Of a stretch of 64,000 bases of DNA, positions 47,945-59,055 are shown piece by piece. Position 1 is the stretch's first letter; each line of letters starts with the position of its first letter. The position numbers were made by a program, and so were the translations under genes. The notes below the pieces were generated by a model that was not told where the DNA came from, did not search any database, and was given only the letters and a program-made list of their open reading frames with translations. The DNA comes from Corallium rubrum. Lineage: Eukaryota; Cnidaria; Anthozoa; Scleralcyonacea; Coralliidae. The stretch covers positions 13,210,141 to 13,274,140 of the forward strand of contig OZ036007.1 in NCBI GenBank assembly GCA_964035015.1, written 5' to 3'.

Positions 47945-48724
47945 ATGTTTCAGTTACCGGCAATTTCTCCGTTCTCGGTCTCTTCGGAGTACACCACGCT
48001 CGGGCAGCGATGGGAGCGATGGGTGAAATCGTTGGAGTATTACTTGGCCGCTTCTAATATCGTTGATGGAGCTCGGAAACGAGCAGTTTTATTACATTTG
48101 GCCGGACAAGAAGTGCAAGATATTTTTCTTACTTTTACTGATACTGGGGATGACTACGATGGAGCGCTGAACAAGCTGACAGAGTACTTCGCGCCGAAGA
48201 AGAATATCCCGTTTGAAAGACATGTGTTCAGACAAGGTGCTCAGGAACCAGGTGAGTCCGTTGAATCCTTCATTACGAGACTTCGAACGCTCGCTAAATC
48301 TTGCCAGTTTGAGAACGTAGACGATGTAATACGCGACCAGCTTGTAGAGAAATGTTTATCTGGTAAACTTCGACGTAGACTTCTGAGGGAACCCGAATTG
48401 ACACTTGAGAAAAGTATTCAAATTGCGAAACTATTCCAAGCGTCTGACAGGCAAGCTAGTCAAATGGAGACGCCTTCGTTTTCATCTACATCTCAGGGCC
48501 AAGATTCTGCCAATACTGTTGATGCTTATAGTCTACAAAGCAAAAGTTCGGGTCGTGATTTTCGTCAACCTCGAGGTGGTAACATGACACGTACGTGTTT
48601 TTGTTGTGGTTTGTCTGGCCACAGAGCCAAAGATCCTTCCTGTCCTGCGAATGGCAAGAGTTGCAACAAATGTGGCAAATCAGGTCATTTTGGTCGGGTG
48701 TGCATGCAAGTCTTCAGGAAATGA
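47945..48724 (+). CDS. Gypsy 2 gag with two zinc knuckles
   Basis: 259 codons open from the ATG at 47945. A capsid-like region (TTLGQRWERWVKSLEYYLAA, YFAPKKNIPFERHVFRQ, then QLVEKCLSGKLRRRLL) is followed by knuckles CFCCGLSGHRAKDPSC and CNKCGKSGHFGRVC. It overlaps pol by about 120 bases in another frame, so pol is likely made by frameshifting. It looks intact. Confidence 0.9.
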   Translation: MFQLPAISPFSVSSEYTTLGQRWERWVKSLEYYLAASNIVDGARKRAVLLHLAGQEVQDIFLTFTDTGDDYDGALNKLTEYFAPKKNIPFERHVFRQGAQEPGESVESFITRLRTLAKSCQFENVDDVIRDQLVEKCLSGKLRRRLLREPELTLEKSIQIAKLFQASDRQASQMETPSFSSTSQGQDSANTVDAYSLQSKSSGRDFRQPRGGNMTRTCFCCGLSGHRAKDPSCPANGKSCNKCGKSGHFGRVCMQVFRK

Positions 48725-50297
48725 AAATACAGTGCAGTCACAAAAATCGACTGTCAATTTGGTGGCCCCAAGAGCTGAGCATGAGTCATCCAATGATGAG
48801 TATTTATTCACTCTTGGTAATTCAAACAAGAGAGTTCCAATAAAGATCAATGGGCAAGAAGTTCCAATGATCATTGACTCTGGGTCTACAGTGAATGTCG
48901 TGGATGCCAACTCTTTTGGTCTGTTAACAAAAAGCTGTCCAGTGAAGCTCTTCGAGTCTCGGGTTCAAGTATTTCCGTATGGTGCTGACACACCTCTTCC
49001 TGTTAAAGGATCATTTACCACCATGATTTCATCAGATACGAGTAAGAAGAGTGTGCATGCTAATTTTGTTGTGGTTCAAACCTTACACGGTGGCTCTCTT
49101 TTGGGCAAACAATCAGCCATTGAACTTGATCTCCTCAGGGTTGGACCACCTACTAGCACTGAAGTCAACTATGTATCACCGAGAAGCACAGTAGACAGCA
49201 TCCTTTCCAACCACAGTGGCGTGTTTGAAGGAGTTGGGAAGTTAACAGATTACCAATTAACCATTCACACCGATCCCAATGTGATGCCAGTGGCACAACC
49301 CTTACGGCGCACTCCATTTCATGTTCGTAAGGATATTGAACAAAAACTGAAAGAGCTTCAGGATCTCGACATAATTGAAGATGTTGAGGAGCCCACTCCT
49401 TGGGTCTCTCCATTGGTGGCTGTCCCAAAGTCAAATGGGGAAATCCGAATCTGCGTTGACATGCGCCGTGTTAACGAGGCTATTGTTCGTCAGCGCCATC
49501 CAATACCAACACTGGAGGAAACACTTCAAGATCTTAATGGAGCTACAGTGCTTTCGAAGCTTGACCTGCGTTGGGGGTATCATCAAGTGGAGTTGCATCC
49601 AGATTCCCGCATTTTAACCACTTTTTCCACCCATCTGGGGCTCAAGCGGTACAAGCGCCTAATCTTTGGGCTGTCGTCAGCTTCCGAAATCTACCAGTAT
49701 GTTATCCAGCAGGTATTACAAGGCATCCCAGGAGCAAGAAATATATCGGATGATATTATCGTGTTTGGCAAAGATCAAGAGAGTCACGAGCAGCAGCTAG
49801 AGCTCACCCTTGCTCGTCTCCAAGAAAGAGGGCTAACGCTCAACCGTGAGAAGTGTGTTTTCAGCGTTGGAGAACTTGTGTTTTTTGGGCATAAGGTCTC
49901 CGCAGCAGGAATTTCTCCAGATGAGAAGAAAGTAGATGCAGTTAAACAAGCACGACCACCGCAGACAGTTTCCGAGCTGAGGAGTTTCCTTGGACTTGCC
50001 AACTACTGTGCTCGTTACATACCACATTTTGCCACCATAGCAGAGCCACTCCGGCAGCTCACCAGAATGGGAGTCAAGTGGTCTTGGACTGACTCTCACC
50101 AGAAGGCATTTGATCAGTTGAAGTCCATGCTGACAAGCGACTGTGTGATGTCCCACTACAATCCGTCTGCGGAGACACAGCTGAAAGTGGATGCCAGTCC
50201 CTTTGGTCTGGGTGCTGTCCTCTTACAAGCAAGTGGAGATGAGGTACATCCCATAGCATATGCCAGTCGCACTCTCACCGATGTAGAAAGAAGGTTT
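48606..50297 (+). pseudogene. Gypsy 2 pol: protease, RT, partial RNase H
   Basis: The protease has MIIDSGSTVNVVD. RT has CVDMRRVNEAI, LSKLDLRWGYHQVEL and ARNISDDIIVFG. RNase H starts (KVDASPFGLGAVL, YASRTLTDVERRF) and is cut at 50297. After this the frame runs for about 40 codons into the next element. There is no stop before the cut. It was probably a young copy when it was truncated. Confidence 0.9.
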
Positions 50298-50385
50298 GTG
50301 AATCAATTCACAAACCTGGATGGCTTTGGATGGCTGGATTTTCAACTCGTACGGCTTGGCAAGTTAGCAAATACTTCGTGTATTA

Positions 50386-50596
50386 ACTCCTTCCTGTCCG
50401 GGGGCTTCCCCAGAGCTGAATAAAATCGTCTGGCGTTAGCCAGAATAAAATACTAAAGACCAATTCGGACAAGAAAGAGTTAAAGAGATAGTTTATAACT
50501 CCTTCCTGTCCGGGGGCTTCCCCAGAGCTGAATAAAATCGTCTGGCGTTAGCCAGAATAAAATACTAAAGACCAATTCGGACAAGAAAGAGTTAAA
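50386..50596. repeat. Two tandem copies of a ~112-bp MITE-like unit
   Basis: AACTCCTTCCTGTCCG at one end and CGGACAAGAAAGAGTT at the other are inverted. Two near-identical units are joined by AAAGAGATAGTTTAT. A single inverted copy, with the same linker, is at 58939-59055. Confidence 0.8.
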
Positions 50597-51010
50597 ATTC
50601 AAGCAAATTCATTACACCGCAGCCTAAAGTATTGTGGGCTCGCATGCGAGCTGATTGATCAACATAGATTTAATAATAGGAAAAGGGAGGAAACAGCCGT
50701 TGGACCATTTTGTTCAAATTGCTCTAACTCGCATGAGATTCAACAAAAAAGCCGTATTTTAAGTATCCTATCTAAACATTGTATATTCTCACCAAATCGT
50801 ACAAGATATTTGTAGTATAGACTTTTTGGAACCGTAAACACAGTTTAAAAGTGGACACCGTGGCCACGAGCACTTGATTGTTATTTCGGTTTGGTGTTTT
50901 AAGTCTCTACCGATAATAATATACTAGTCAATTTGTTAATTGTGTTTGATATAAACGTCGCTGATGACGTAGTCTGTGCTTTTGAATCTTTGGTGTACAC
51001 GTTTATATAT

Positions 51011-51212
51011 TTACACACGGCGTTCGACGTCCGACGTCCAACGTAGACCGGGTTACGCTGCTCAACCGTAAACACGACGGCATAAAGAAAATATTGTTAT
51101 TTGATAAATAAAATAAATAAAGCAATATTTTCATTATGACGTGTTTATGGCTGAGCAGCGTTAATCCGGCCTGCGTTGAGCGTAGGACGTCGAATTCGAA
51201 CGCCGTGTGTAA
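51011..51212. repeat. Fold-back element
   Basis: TTACACACGGCGTTCGACGT is mirrored by CGAACGCCGTGTGTAA; inner arms share GCTGCTCA and CAATATTTT. No coding sequence. The neighbouring 50742-51010 and 51213-51898 are AT-rich non-coding DNA. Confidence 0.75.
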
Positions 51213-51898
51213 TAAGTAAGGGCTTTTATAATTTGGGCTTGTCACTTTACACAGTTTGCAACGCATTACCAGAAATTAATGACACCGCTTGAAAGTCAAT
51301 TTACATATATTCCTTGGAAGATGGCGACCCATTTTGAAAATATATATTAATTTATTGAGTAAATATATAAAGCAAATATATTAAAGTGAGAATTCTGCTT
51401 AATATTGAGTAGCTTGCCAACTATCGGCCGACCTCCTGATCTAAACAACAACCATTATAAACTTAATTAATATTGGGCATTTCACTCGATTACATTGGGC
51501 ATTTCACTCGGTTCAATTCCTGCCGGAAGGCCCGTGTAGTTGCATTTTTCGCAACTGGTCCCGGTTTGGTCTCAAAATGTATATATTCTACACTCGAATT
51601 TTCCTTCACCCAAAATCCTTAGAACATTATAAACTTAGTTATTTTCATCAGGTATATCTACGATCCGCAAAATTGTGTTGAATTAAAATAGTAAACAATA
51701 AGAAGGTCATGCACCGCTGGATTGCCGTGGGATTTTAGTAACTGTTCAAAATTAGATGCCATTTTATAAGGACTATATGTAAATTAGCCCTTAAGCGGCG
51801 GCCATTTTGTCATCAATTTCTTGTAATGGAAGAATTCAATACATTCACCTCTTTATTTATTTTGAACGGCTGGCAAACTTAGCCTGCGAGCAGGTGAC

Positions 51899-52085
51899 AA
51901 AATCTGAAGTCTGAAGTCTGAAGTCTGAAGTCTGAAGTCTGAAGTCTGAAGTCTGAAGTCTGAAGTCTGAAGTCTGAAGTCTGAAGTCTGAAGTCTGAAG
52001 TCTGAAGTCTGAAGTCTGAAGTCCGAAGTCTGAAGTCCGAAGTCTGAAGTCTGAAGTCCGAAGTCCGAAGTCTGAAGTCTGAAGT
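51899..52085. repeat. (CTGAAGT)n heptamer array
   Basis: About 26 near-perfect heptamers, with CCGAAGT variants only near the right end. Both strands give meaningless open frames. Confidence 0.95.
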
Positions 52086-52350
52086 CCCTACCCGGCTTTC
52101 GTAGCAAACACTTCGTGTATTAAAATTCAAGCATTCATTACACCGCAGCCTATAGTATTGTGGGCTCGCATTGCCCCGAACGTCAGCGAAGCTTGCTTCG
52201 GAGACGATACGCCTAGCCGATGTACCCCGATGGTAACCCGAATAAAAATAGAGAAAGGGAGGAAACTCTTAACGCTCAATCGTTCGATGTGCACCGCAAC
52301 ACCTGGTGACGGAAGTGCACAAATACCGGAAGCGAATGGGTATTACCCAT

Positions 52351-52520
52351 AAGATCTTACCGGCATTTAGAAACAAAAACATGTTTTTCCGTGTTCGATG
52401 TATTTATGGTTTGAAATCTCCTTGAAATTTCCAACGGTCAACTGGTCTAGTGAGGTCATTACCCAAGATACATCGAACACGGAAAAACATGTTTTTGTTT
52501 CTAAATGTTGGTAAGATCTT
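52351..52520. mobile_element. Palindromic MITE, 170 bp
   Basis: AAGATCTTACCGGCATTTAG is mirrored by CTAAATGTTGGTAAGATCTT; the arms share ACATGTTTTTCCGTGTTCGA. The segment 52285-52320 (ACACCTGGTGACGGAAGTG) recurs inverted at 53400-53440. Confidence 0.8.
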
Positions 52521-52841
52521 TGAATATTAAGTGCATTCATACGTGTACGTAAGCTTATTATACAACTGCATTAAAAACTGTCCAAATAACGCTAAAAATG
52601 AGTACAAATATACAGCGATATTTGGATAGTTAGTTATTTGGATAGTAGAAAACTTGTAGAAAACCGGTTTGACAGATTTTGTTAGCCAATCAAATTTATC
52701 AGTCGGGAACTACTTCATGTATGCGTATTATTTTGTCTTGGTTTTGTCCTGGTTGCAAGTCACGCTCTACTTCTCTGGCTTTTTTAGAGTTTTCTTTTTC
52801 CATAAAAATTTGTTGATCAGAGCTGTTGTATAATAAATCGC

Positions 52842-52911
52842 TTATAAGATGTTTTGGTGTGTAGTATCGCTGTATATTTTTACTCGTTGTTTGTATTTTG
52901 ACTCGCCCTGC

Positions 52912-52946
<35 letters not shown>

Positions 52947-52980
52947 TACAGCGATACTACACACCAAAACATCTAATAAG
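52842..52980. repeat. Fold-back element
   Basis: TTATAAGATGTTTTGGTGTG is mirrored at the right end; the centre is CTCGCCCTGCGGGCTCG. From 52981 to 53577 the DNA is non-coding and holds an inverted copy (53500-53565) of 50745-50815. Confidence 0.8.
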
Positions 52981-53577
52981 ATCTAAATATTTCGATGAGA
53001 TCTGATCATATAAAAGCTTGGGCCAAAGTAGAACTTTGATTAAATTTTTAAATGCGTATAAATATGAGTCGGTCGCTTGATGCAAAACCAGGGTATTCTC
53101 TTATTCAAGAATTTCAAGCTATAAATTTGTTCATATTTTGAGTTCGATCTTGTGAGTCAACTCCTTTGTGTGAAGCTTTATAATAATTGAAACACTGAAG
53201 TGTGACGTTTGACCGTAATTACTGTCGATCGGTCGATATTCCTTTCTGTTTCAGCCAGGTTTGGTGTATGAGAATTTAAGAATTGAGATCTAGTGAAAAG
53301 ACCGCTCGCTGATTTAGTTATAATAAGTGGAAAGGACAATCGTTTCTTAAAATATTAACTTGGGGGAAAACCACTTTCCACCATGTTCATATCAACAAAT
53401 ACGTCATTTCCGTCACCAGGTGTTGCGGTGCACATCGTACGAAAACAATCTGTAAATTTTGGGCGCCAAATATGCACCTTTAACAACCATTTCTACAAAT
53501 ATCTTGTACGATTTGGTGAGAATATACAATGTTTAGATAGGATACTTAAAATACGGCTTTTTACTCGGGCTACCGCA

Positions 53578-55938
53578 GGTACACGCGTAAAAATCTCACA
53601 AGTTGTTACAGCATTGTTGCCTGAACAATGCTGTAACAACTTGTTATCATATGTGAACAACAATGATAAATGAACAACATTGTTCATCATTGTTTCAACA
53701 AGTTGTTACAGCTTGATGAAACAACAACCGTTGTTCACGCATGTTGCAACAACCGAAGAACGTGTTGATACATCAACCATGTTCACCATTGTTGTAACAT
53801 TGTTGTTCATCGTTGTTATTTCATCATGCCATAACAACATGTTCCATCATGCATGAACAACGTTGTTGAATCAACAAGTTGTTTTTTCGTTGTTCCAACA
53901 GGCGTGAACAAGTTGTTCCTTCAACAACTTGTTACAGCATTGTCATGGACCACGGTCACGTGAAGATCACGCGTAATGTCACGTGAGCATAGTTCATTTG
54001 AACTTTGTTCCTTGACGGAACAACTCAACAACAGCGGGCATCGTTGAAACGATGTTTTCATGTGTTCAAACGGGTTTTCCCACTGGTTTTTCCCTCGTTT
54101 TATTTTCCCTTTGCTGCACTGCCAATGGACTGAGGAATAGTCTTCTGTATGAACAAATCACTTGGTAAAACTTTGTCAAGATTAGACTGGCATACACTAA
54201 GTTTATCCATCTCAAAGAGGTAAGAATATAAATACATTATTAAATAACTTCAATGTTATTTTAGCTCGTTGGCATTGCTATAAATGCTATCATTAATTAA
54301 TACATGTCCCTTCTCTCATTTTGTTTCCAGCTTAAAACCCAAGAGAAAGCAAAGAATTTTAGGTAAGTTTATTTGTTCGCACTGTTCAATACTGTCAGTA
54401 GAAACAGTAAATTTTTATACGATACACAACTGCAAATTTGTATAGGTAATCGCATGGGGCCGAGGAAAATTAAGGTTTAATTTCACGAGTGTTTTCAAAA
54501 TTTTACAAAATTGCCCGAGTCGCGAAGCGACGAGGGTAATTTGTAAGATTTTGAAAACACGAGTGAAATTAAACCTTAATTTTACGAGAACTCATGCGAT
54601 TAGGTGTTAATAATATAGCGAGCAAAATTATTTAAGAGCTATGTTATGTCCAGAAAATGTCAAAGTAGATGTACCTTATTACGGTCGGTACTCAGCAACA
54701 TTCCAAATTTCCCTTGCTTTATCGCTGTGCGTGTAGCTTTCGTCTTGTAAACACAGGCAAAAGTTCATAAATTTTGTAGTGTATTCATTTTCACTAATAG
54801 TTTACACTCCTTCAATAGTTCAAATTAGTTCAAAGTAAACAAAAAAGCATTTTCAGACCGAAAAACCTTGCAGATTGGTTGAAAACATTGTCAGTCCTCT
54901 GAGGTTCACCGTTGCTAAGTAACCAAGCGACCAATCACATGCAAGTACTGCTGATCAAGGAACCAATCAAGTGCAAGTAATTTTGCCCTGAATTACAAAA
55001 AAATGCCCTCTTCATTAGCCAATCATATTCGAGAAATTTTGCCCTCTATATTATTAAACTGTCAAAACGAGAAAAGACACTTTATACTTTGGAATATTGT
55101 TCTTCTGTCAAATATAGTTTATCGTTCCTCGTTTTTTTTTTTAGAAAGTACATGTGAACTGGAGTATATTAGCTTATTTACAAAAAGGTAAGATATGTTA
55201 AAAAGCCTCAAAAATGTTTACTAAAAATATGTTTACGTTTTGTTTTCTTCCATCCGCGAAATTAGTCGGAATGCTGATCTCTTGGCTTTGTTGAGGCAAA
55301 GGTGAAAGAATTTTTGTTTACACTATTTCAAAGCAGAAAGTTATTAACCTAAACCTTTGTTTTTCTTCTTAAATTTTTTATGTAAAAACTATAGTTGCGG
55401 GAGTTAAATAATATCAATGAAAATGGAAATGGAGAAGAACTGAAAGCGCCACCAGAGAACCGGGGAAAACTGGAGGATACGTGAGACTTTGTATTCAGAT
55501 TATTACTTCAATAAACGTTTTTAAAAATTCATGGATGTGTTTGCGTGATATCTTCGCCTTCAATAATAGTGATATTAATATTTTTTGTGATTTTATAAGA
55601 AAATTAATAAGCGAGACAACCGGGGGGTGCACAAAAAAACGAGAATTCAACGGATAGATATCATATTGTAACATGTTGTTTTAACAACTTGTTCACAAAA
55701 GTTAATTTATCATGCTGGAACAATGCTGTTGTATCATGCATGTAACATCATGTTGGAACAACTTGTTCACGTCTGTTGGTTCATCAGGCGTGAACAAGCA
55801 TGTTGGAACATATGGTGAACAACTTGTTGACAACATGTTCACGGCGAGCAGCACAACATTGTTCACGGCTGTCGAGAACAACTTGTTCACGTCTGTCAAC
55901 AACAGTGAACAAGTTGTGCGTTTTTACGCGTGTAGACG
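53578..55938. mobile_element. 2.4-kb TIR element with palindromic TTGTT/AACAA subterminal repeats
   Basis: GTACACGCGTAAAAA at the left and TTTTTACGCGTGTAGAC at the right are inverted, each followed inward by ACAAGTTGTT-type words. Both edges (53600-53950, 55665-55925) are arrays of imperfect AACAACNTTGTT palindromes. The middle is AT-rich without a recognisable transposase. A 156-bp fold-back lies at 54447. Confidence 0.6.
54447..54602. repeat. Fold-back element
   Basis: TAATCGCATG and ATTAAGGTTTAATTTCACGA are mirrored; the loop is GTCGCGAAGCGAC. Confidence 0.85.
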
Positions 55939-56400
55939 AGTCTAGGTTTCGGCTTTGTTATTATTTTTTGCGTTTTAGTCTTAGTCTCCCGGCCGCGCGA
56001 AATTGCCGTAATGGCCGCCACTTTGCGAAATCGAGGTTTGGCGAGTTGTTTCTTTTGAACCAAGCTTTTATTGCCATTTTATCGATGTTTTTGAGTATTA
56101 GCAAGACATTTCACTGTTTCTCAGTTGTTTACATGTTGGCTATCGACTGGCTGTCGATCAAAAATAAGGTCGAAATGCGGTGGCGGAGTGGCGGACCTTG
56201 GTATGGCTACGTCTATAGCCTGCGTAGCCGGCGCTGGGGATTGGCTACGCAGGCTACTACGTCTATTAAAATGATGACCTTTGTCTGAGTAATCAGGACG
56301 TGTTCTTCGAAAGGAGCAACGAGGAATCTATCTCTTGGCGATACTATACATTGTATGGCCGTTTTATCAAAACTCGCCAGGATCTGTTGAAGTACAGGTA
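55939..56400. other. Non-coding DNA with a miniature inverted-repeat insertion
   Basis: AGCCTGCGTAGCC and GGCTACGCAGGCT (56217-56255) form a stem with a short loop, between two copies of tacgtctat (56208-56216 and 56258-56266). It looks like a 40-bp remnant element with its target duplication. No gene. Confidence 0.6.
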
Positions 56401-56469
56401 AGCTGTCTCGTTATTTCCATTGGTACACTATTTTCACTTCTTCCTTTTCGACTGACTGAGTGAGTGAGC

Positions 56470-56820
56470 TTTCTCGTCTCGGATGTGTTTTGTTTGTTCA
56501 GAGTTCAGACATAGTTATTGGGCAGTAATGTCGCTGGCAAGTATCTTGATATTATTATATACACTTACATTCTTACAATCGCACACGCCGTTCATTAAGT
56601 GAACTTGCAAGTGACACTTTCTAGGTAAACATGAAGCTGTGTAATAAGGCGAAGAGACTTGACATATTTGAACGCTGTACATGTGTGGAAATAATACTTT
56701 CTTTCTTTGCTTTCCTGATGTCTGATCACTCGCCTCGGATGTGTTCTGTGTGTTCACAGACATAGTTATTGGTCAGTAATGTCTGTGGCAAGTATCTTGA
56801 TATTATATACACTTACAATA
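56470..56820. repeat. Direct repeat of ~105 bp
   Basis: CTCGGATGTGTT, ACATAGTTATTGG, CAGTAATGTC and GGCAAGTATCTTGATATTAT occur in the same order near 56475-56575 and 56735-56815. Non-coding. Confidence 0.75.
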
Positions 56821-57308
56821 TAGTTGATAGTTGTGTTGTTATTTAATACCTGAAGAGACTCGACATATGAACGCTGTGTACATGTGTGGAAATATGTTAA
56901 TAAATACAGCCATCGTGTTTTGTTATTGCAAATTGTGTTTTCTATCGGAGAATTGGATTGCGTTTTGACTTTTGTCAGTGACCAATGTGTTTAATAGACT
57001 TTAGACCTTAGCACTGCATAGCACTGTGATTTTGCAGTAGCCTGAGTGAACGCCTGACCAGGCGTCTTGTTTGTTGAATCTCATGCGAGTTAGAGCAATT
57101 TGAACAAAATGGTCCAACGGCTGTTTCCTCCCTTTTCCTATTATTAAATCTATGTTGATCAATCAGCTCGCATGCGAGCCCACAATACTTTAGGCTGCGG
57201 TGTAATGAATTTGCTTGAATTTTAATACACGAAGTATTTGCTAACTTGCCAAGCCGTACGAGTTGAAAATCCAGCCATCCAAAGCCATCCAGGTTTGTGA
57301 ATTGATTC

Positions 57309-57390
57309 ACAAGTTGTCAAAGGTAAGACGTTCAGTAAATATAACTCATACTTGACTTCTCTGCTCCTTGTGACCTAACCTTACTATATT

Positions 57391-57458
<68 letters not shown>

Positions 57459-58263
57459 CCTGCAGGCGTCTTGTCTGCAAAGTGCTAAAGCGCTATAGAC
57501 TACTTTCATAATAGCGACTAATTTGAATACCGTAGAATCCCGCTTATAAACCCCCGGTTATAAGCCACCGGTTATAGGCCCATCAATACCTCCGTTTATA
57601 ATCCCTCCCGGATATAAGCCCACGTTCCCATTAGCACCTTTTATAGTAAAAATAATTACTGTTTTTGCACTTGCGATATTAAGCAAAACGTTGAGCAATA
57701 AAGTGCCAACATAGTTTGTCTGTTGCGTTTTAAGTTTAATGGAAACATCACGTAAATATTTCTTTGCTAAGCTTTCGGCCTGTTGACTCAGGCCATTTGA
57801 CTCAGGCCGAAAGCTTAGCAAAGAAATATTTTACGTGGTGTTTCCACAAAACTTATTTATATTACTTTATCGCCATGAAAACATTCAAAGAATTAAATAG
57901 AAGATCTTTTTACAACTTTTTTGTATCTTTCTTTATTTTCAAAATATATTTGCAAAAATGCTCATTTAGTTGCTCATAAAAGAATATTTAATGTGAAGGC
58001 CTTCAAAGGGGTCTATGTACTCATGTTGTTTTTGCTACAGCATTCCCTGAACGTTTAACCCTCGAGATTTTCATTCACCAAATATCTCTGATGTATTTTA
58101 ATCAAGTGAAATGCCAGATATTATACTTGTAATATACCAAATTTCTCGCGGGCATTGTCATCATATATATAGAATATGTCTAGATATGTCTAGATATGTA
58201 TATTCGGCTATATTCAACGGCTCAATCCTAGTTTAAAATATTAAAAGGATAAATTACTTTTAC
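57309..58263. other. Non-coding DNA with (TA)n and a fold-back
   Basis: A TA tract is at 57394-57455. A palindrome runs 57739-57846 (GGAAACATCACGTAAATATT and mirror, centre CTCAGGCCATTTGACTCAGG). At 57540-57625 CCGGTTATAAGCC words are repeated. Segment 57830-57900 recurs, partly inverted, at 61840-61925. Confidence 0.65.
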
Positions 58264-58580
58264 CTGCTGAAACGCCATTGGCATCATGTCATAATAAGAA
58301 CAACCTTCTAATGTTCTTAATGCTGATGGAGCTTCAAATTGATTGGAGGAAAGCAGCTGGCATCCTGTATTGACACACATCTGGAATGTCACGCAAAGAC
58401 AGTCTTTTGAGACATGCAAAGAAACATTCCACGATGGTTTTCATCGTCAGGTTGCGAAATGCGTGTCCATAAAGAGCTTTGTCTTTCAAGGCTTTTTTGA
58501 AGTCCACCTCGTATTGTGGCTGCACCAGAACATAAAGTCCAACCGTTAGTAATACCACGACAGCTGTCTTTAAAGCGAAT
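58264..58580 (-). CDS. PAN/Apple-domain exon with a frameshift
   Basis: Bounded by an acceptor (tttgttttag) at 58581 and a donor (CAGCAG then GTAAAAG). It starts with a hydrophobic run (LKTAVVVLLTVGLYVLV) that may be the end of a signal peptide. Then come ALYGHAFRN, TIVECFFAC and, one base out of frame, SKDCLCVTFQMCVNTGCQLL and GCSYYDM. The cysteine spacing is that of a PAN domain. One extra base near 58407-58410 breaks the frame, by mutation or assembly error. The donor is in phase 0, matching the EGF exon at 42694. The gene would be a secreted PAN-EGF-fibrinogen-like protein. Confidence 0.75.
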
Positions 58581-58938
58581 CTAAAACAAACGTTTGTTGT
58601 GAGTGCTTCTGAATTTTGTCGTGCGCGCTCAATTATGTTTTGAAAACAATTTTTATAACTAAGATAAATTATTATATAGTAGAGCCCTTGTTTATAACAA
58701 ATATTGAAATAAAAGTAGATAAAAGTAGCGTCCTGCGTAGGCAGTGTTGAAACAACAATCGACATATAGTAAGGTTTGATATAGCTACTGTCATTCGTCA
58801 GAGAAAAACGTAAAGAGTGTGACACTTGTTTATAACAAGTGGGTTTGCCTTTATTAACATTCATGGTGACGAAAGGCCGGCTTACCGCGGGCTGACTTGT
58901 GTAACTAATTTTTTCTTTCCAAGGATCTATTTTCCTTA
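58581..58938. other. Non-coding DNA upstream of the PAN exon
   Basis: A fragment at 58735-58785 is the inverted end of the fold-back family at 27.9-28.1 kb. A first exon with the start codon is expected further right but is not identified. Confidence 0.5.
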
Positions 58939-59055
58939 ACTCTTTCTTGTCCGAATTGGTCTTTAGTATTTTATTCTGGCTAACGCCAGACGATTTTATT
59001 CACCTCTGGGGAAGCCCCCGGACAGGAATGAGTTATAAACTATCTCTTTAAGGTT
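58939..59055. repeat. Single copy of the ~112-bp unit
   Basis: Inverted relative to the tandem pair at 50.4-50.6 kb. It runs AACTCTTTCTTGTCCG to CGGACAGGAATGAGTT and carries the ATAAACTATCTCTTTAA linker on its right side. Confidence 0.85.

Larger units (their letters stand above)
43114..50297 (+). mobile_element. Gypsy-type LTR retrotransposon 2, truncated
   Basis: A primer-binding-like TTGGCGACGAGGAT (43114-43127), identical to that of Gypsy 1, is followed by a DIRS insertion (43128-47926). The Gypsy leader resumes at 47927, then gag (47945) and pol. The element stops inside RNase H at about 50297, where the 7-kb TIR element begins. Integrase and 3' LTR are absent. Confidence 0.85.
50298..57308. 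mobile_element. 7-kb element with ~240-bp TIRs, no transposase seen
   Basis: TTTGTGAATCAATTCACAAA begins at 50298; the mirrored arm ends at 57308. Arms share CTGGATGGCTTTGGATGGCT, GCCGTACGAGTTG (as complement) and TCGCATGCGAGC. The left arm (to about 50741) is interrupted by two small tandem repeats. A third partial arm copy at about 52100-52165 shows the interior is composite. The Gypsy reading is not resumed on the right, so this may be an insertion with deletion. I recognise no coding gene in it. Confidence 0.65.
42695..58263 (-). other. Proposed 15.6-kb intron of the PAN-EGF gene
   Basis: The donor GTAAAAG at 58263 and the acceptor TTTCAG at 42695 bound it. It is filled with a Gypsy, a DIRS, a 7-kb TIR element and many small repeats. 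No host exon was found inside. The link rests on strand, phase and the PAN-EGF domain order known in cnidarian proteins. Confidence 0.65.

Noticed and set aside
50282..50423. Continuation of Gypsy 2 pol for about 40 codons past 50297
   Set aside because: The residues after DVERRF have no RNase H similarity and are encoded by the TIR of the next element, repeated inverted at 57.2 kb.
51500..51540. tRNA-like B box (CGGTTCAATTCCTGCC)
   Set aside because: No A box or acceptor stem pairing at the right distance.
51853..52130. Open frames in the heptamer array
   Set aside because: Pure repeat translation (TSDFRLQ).
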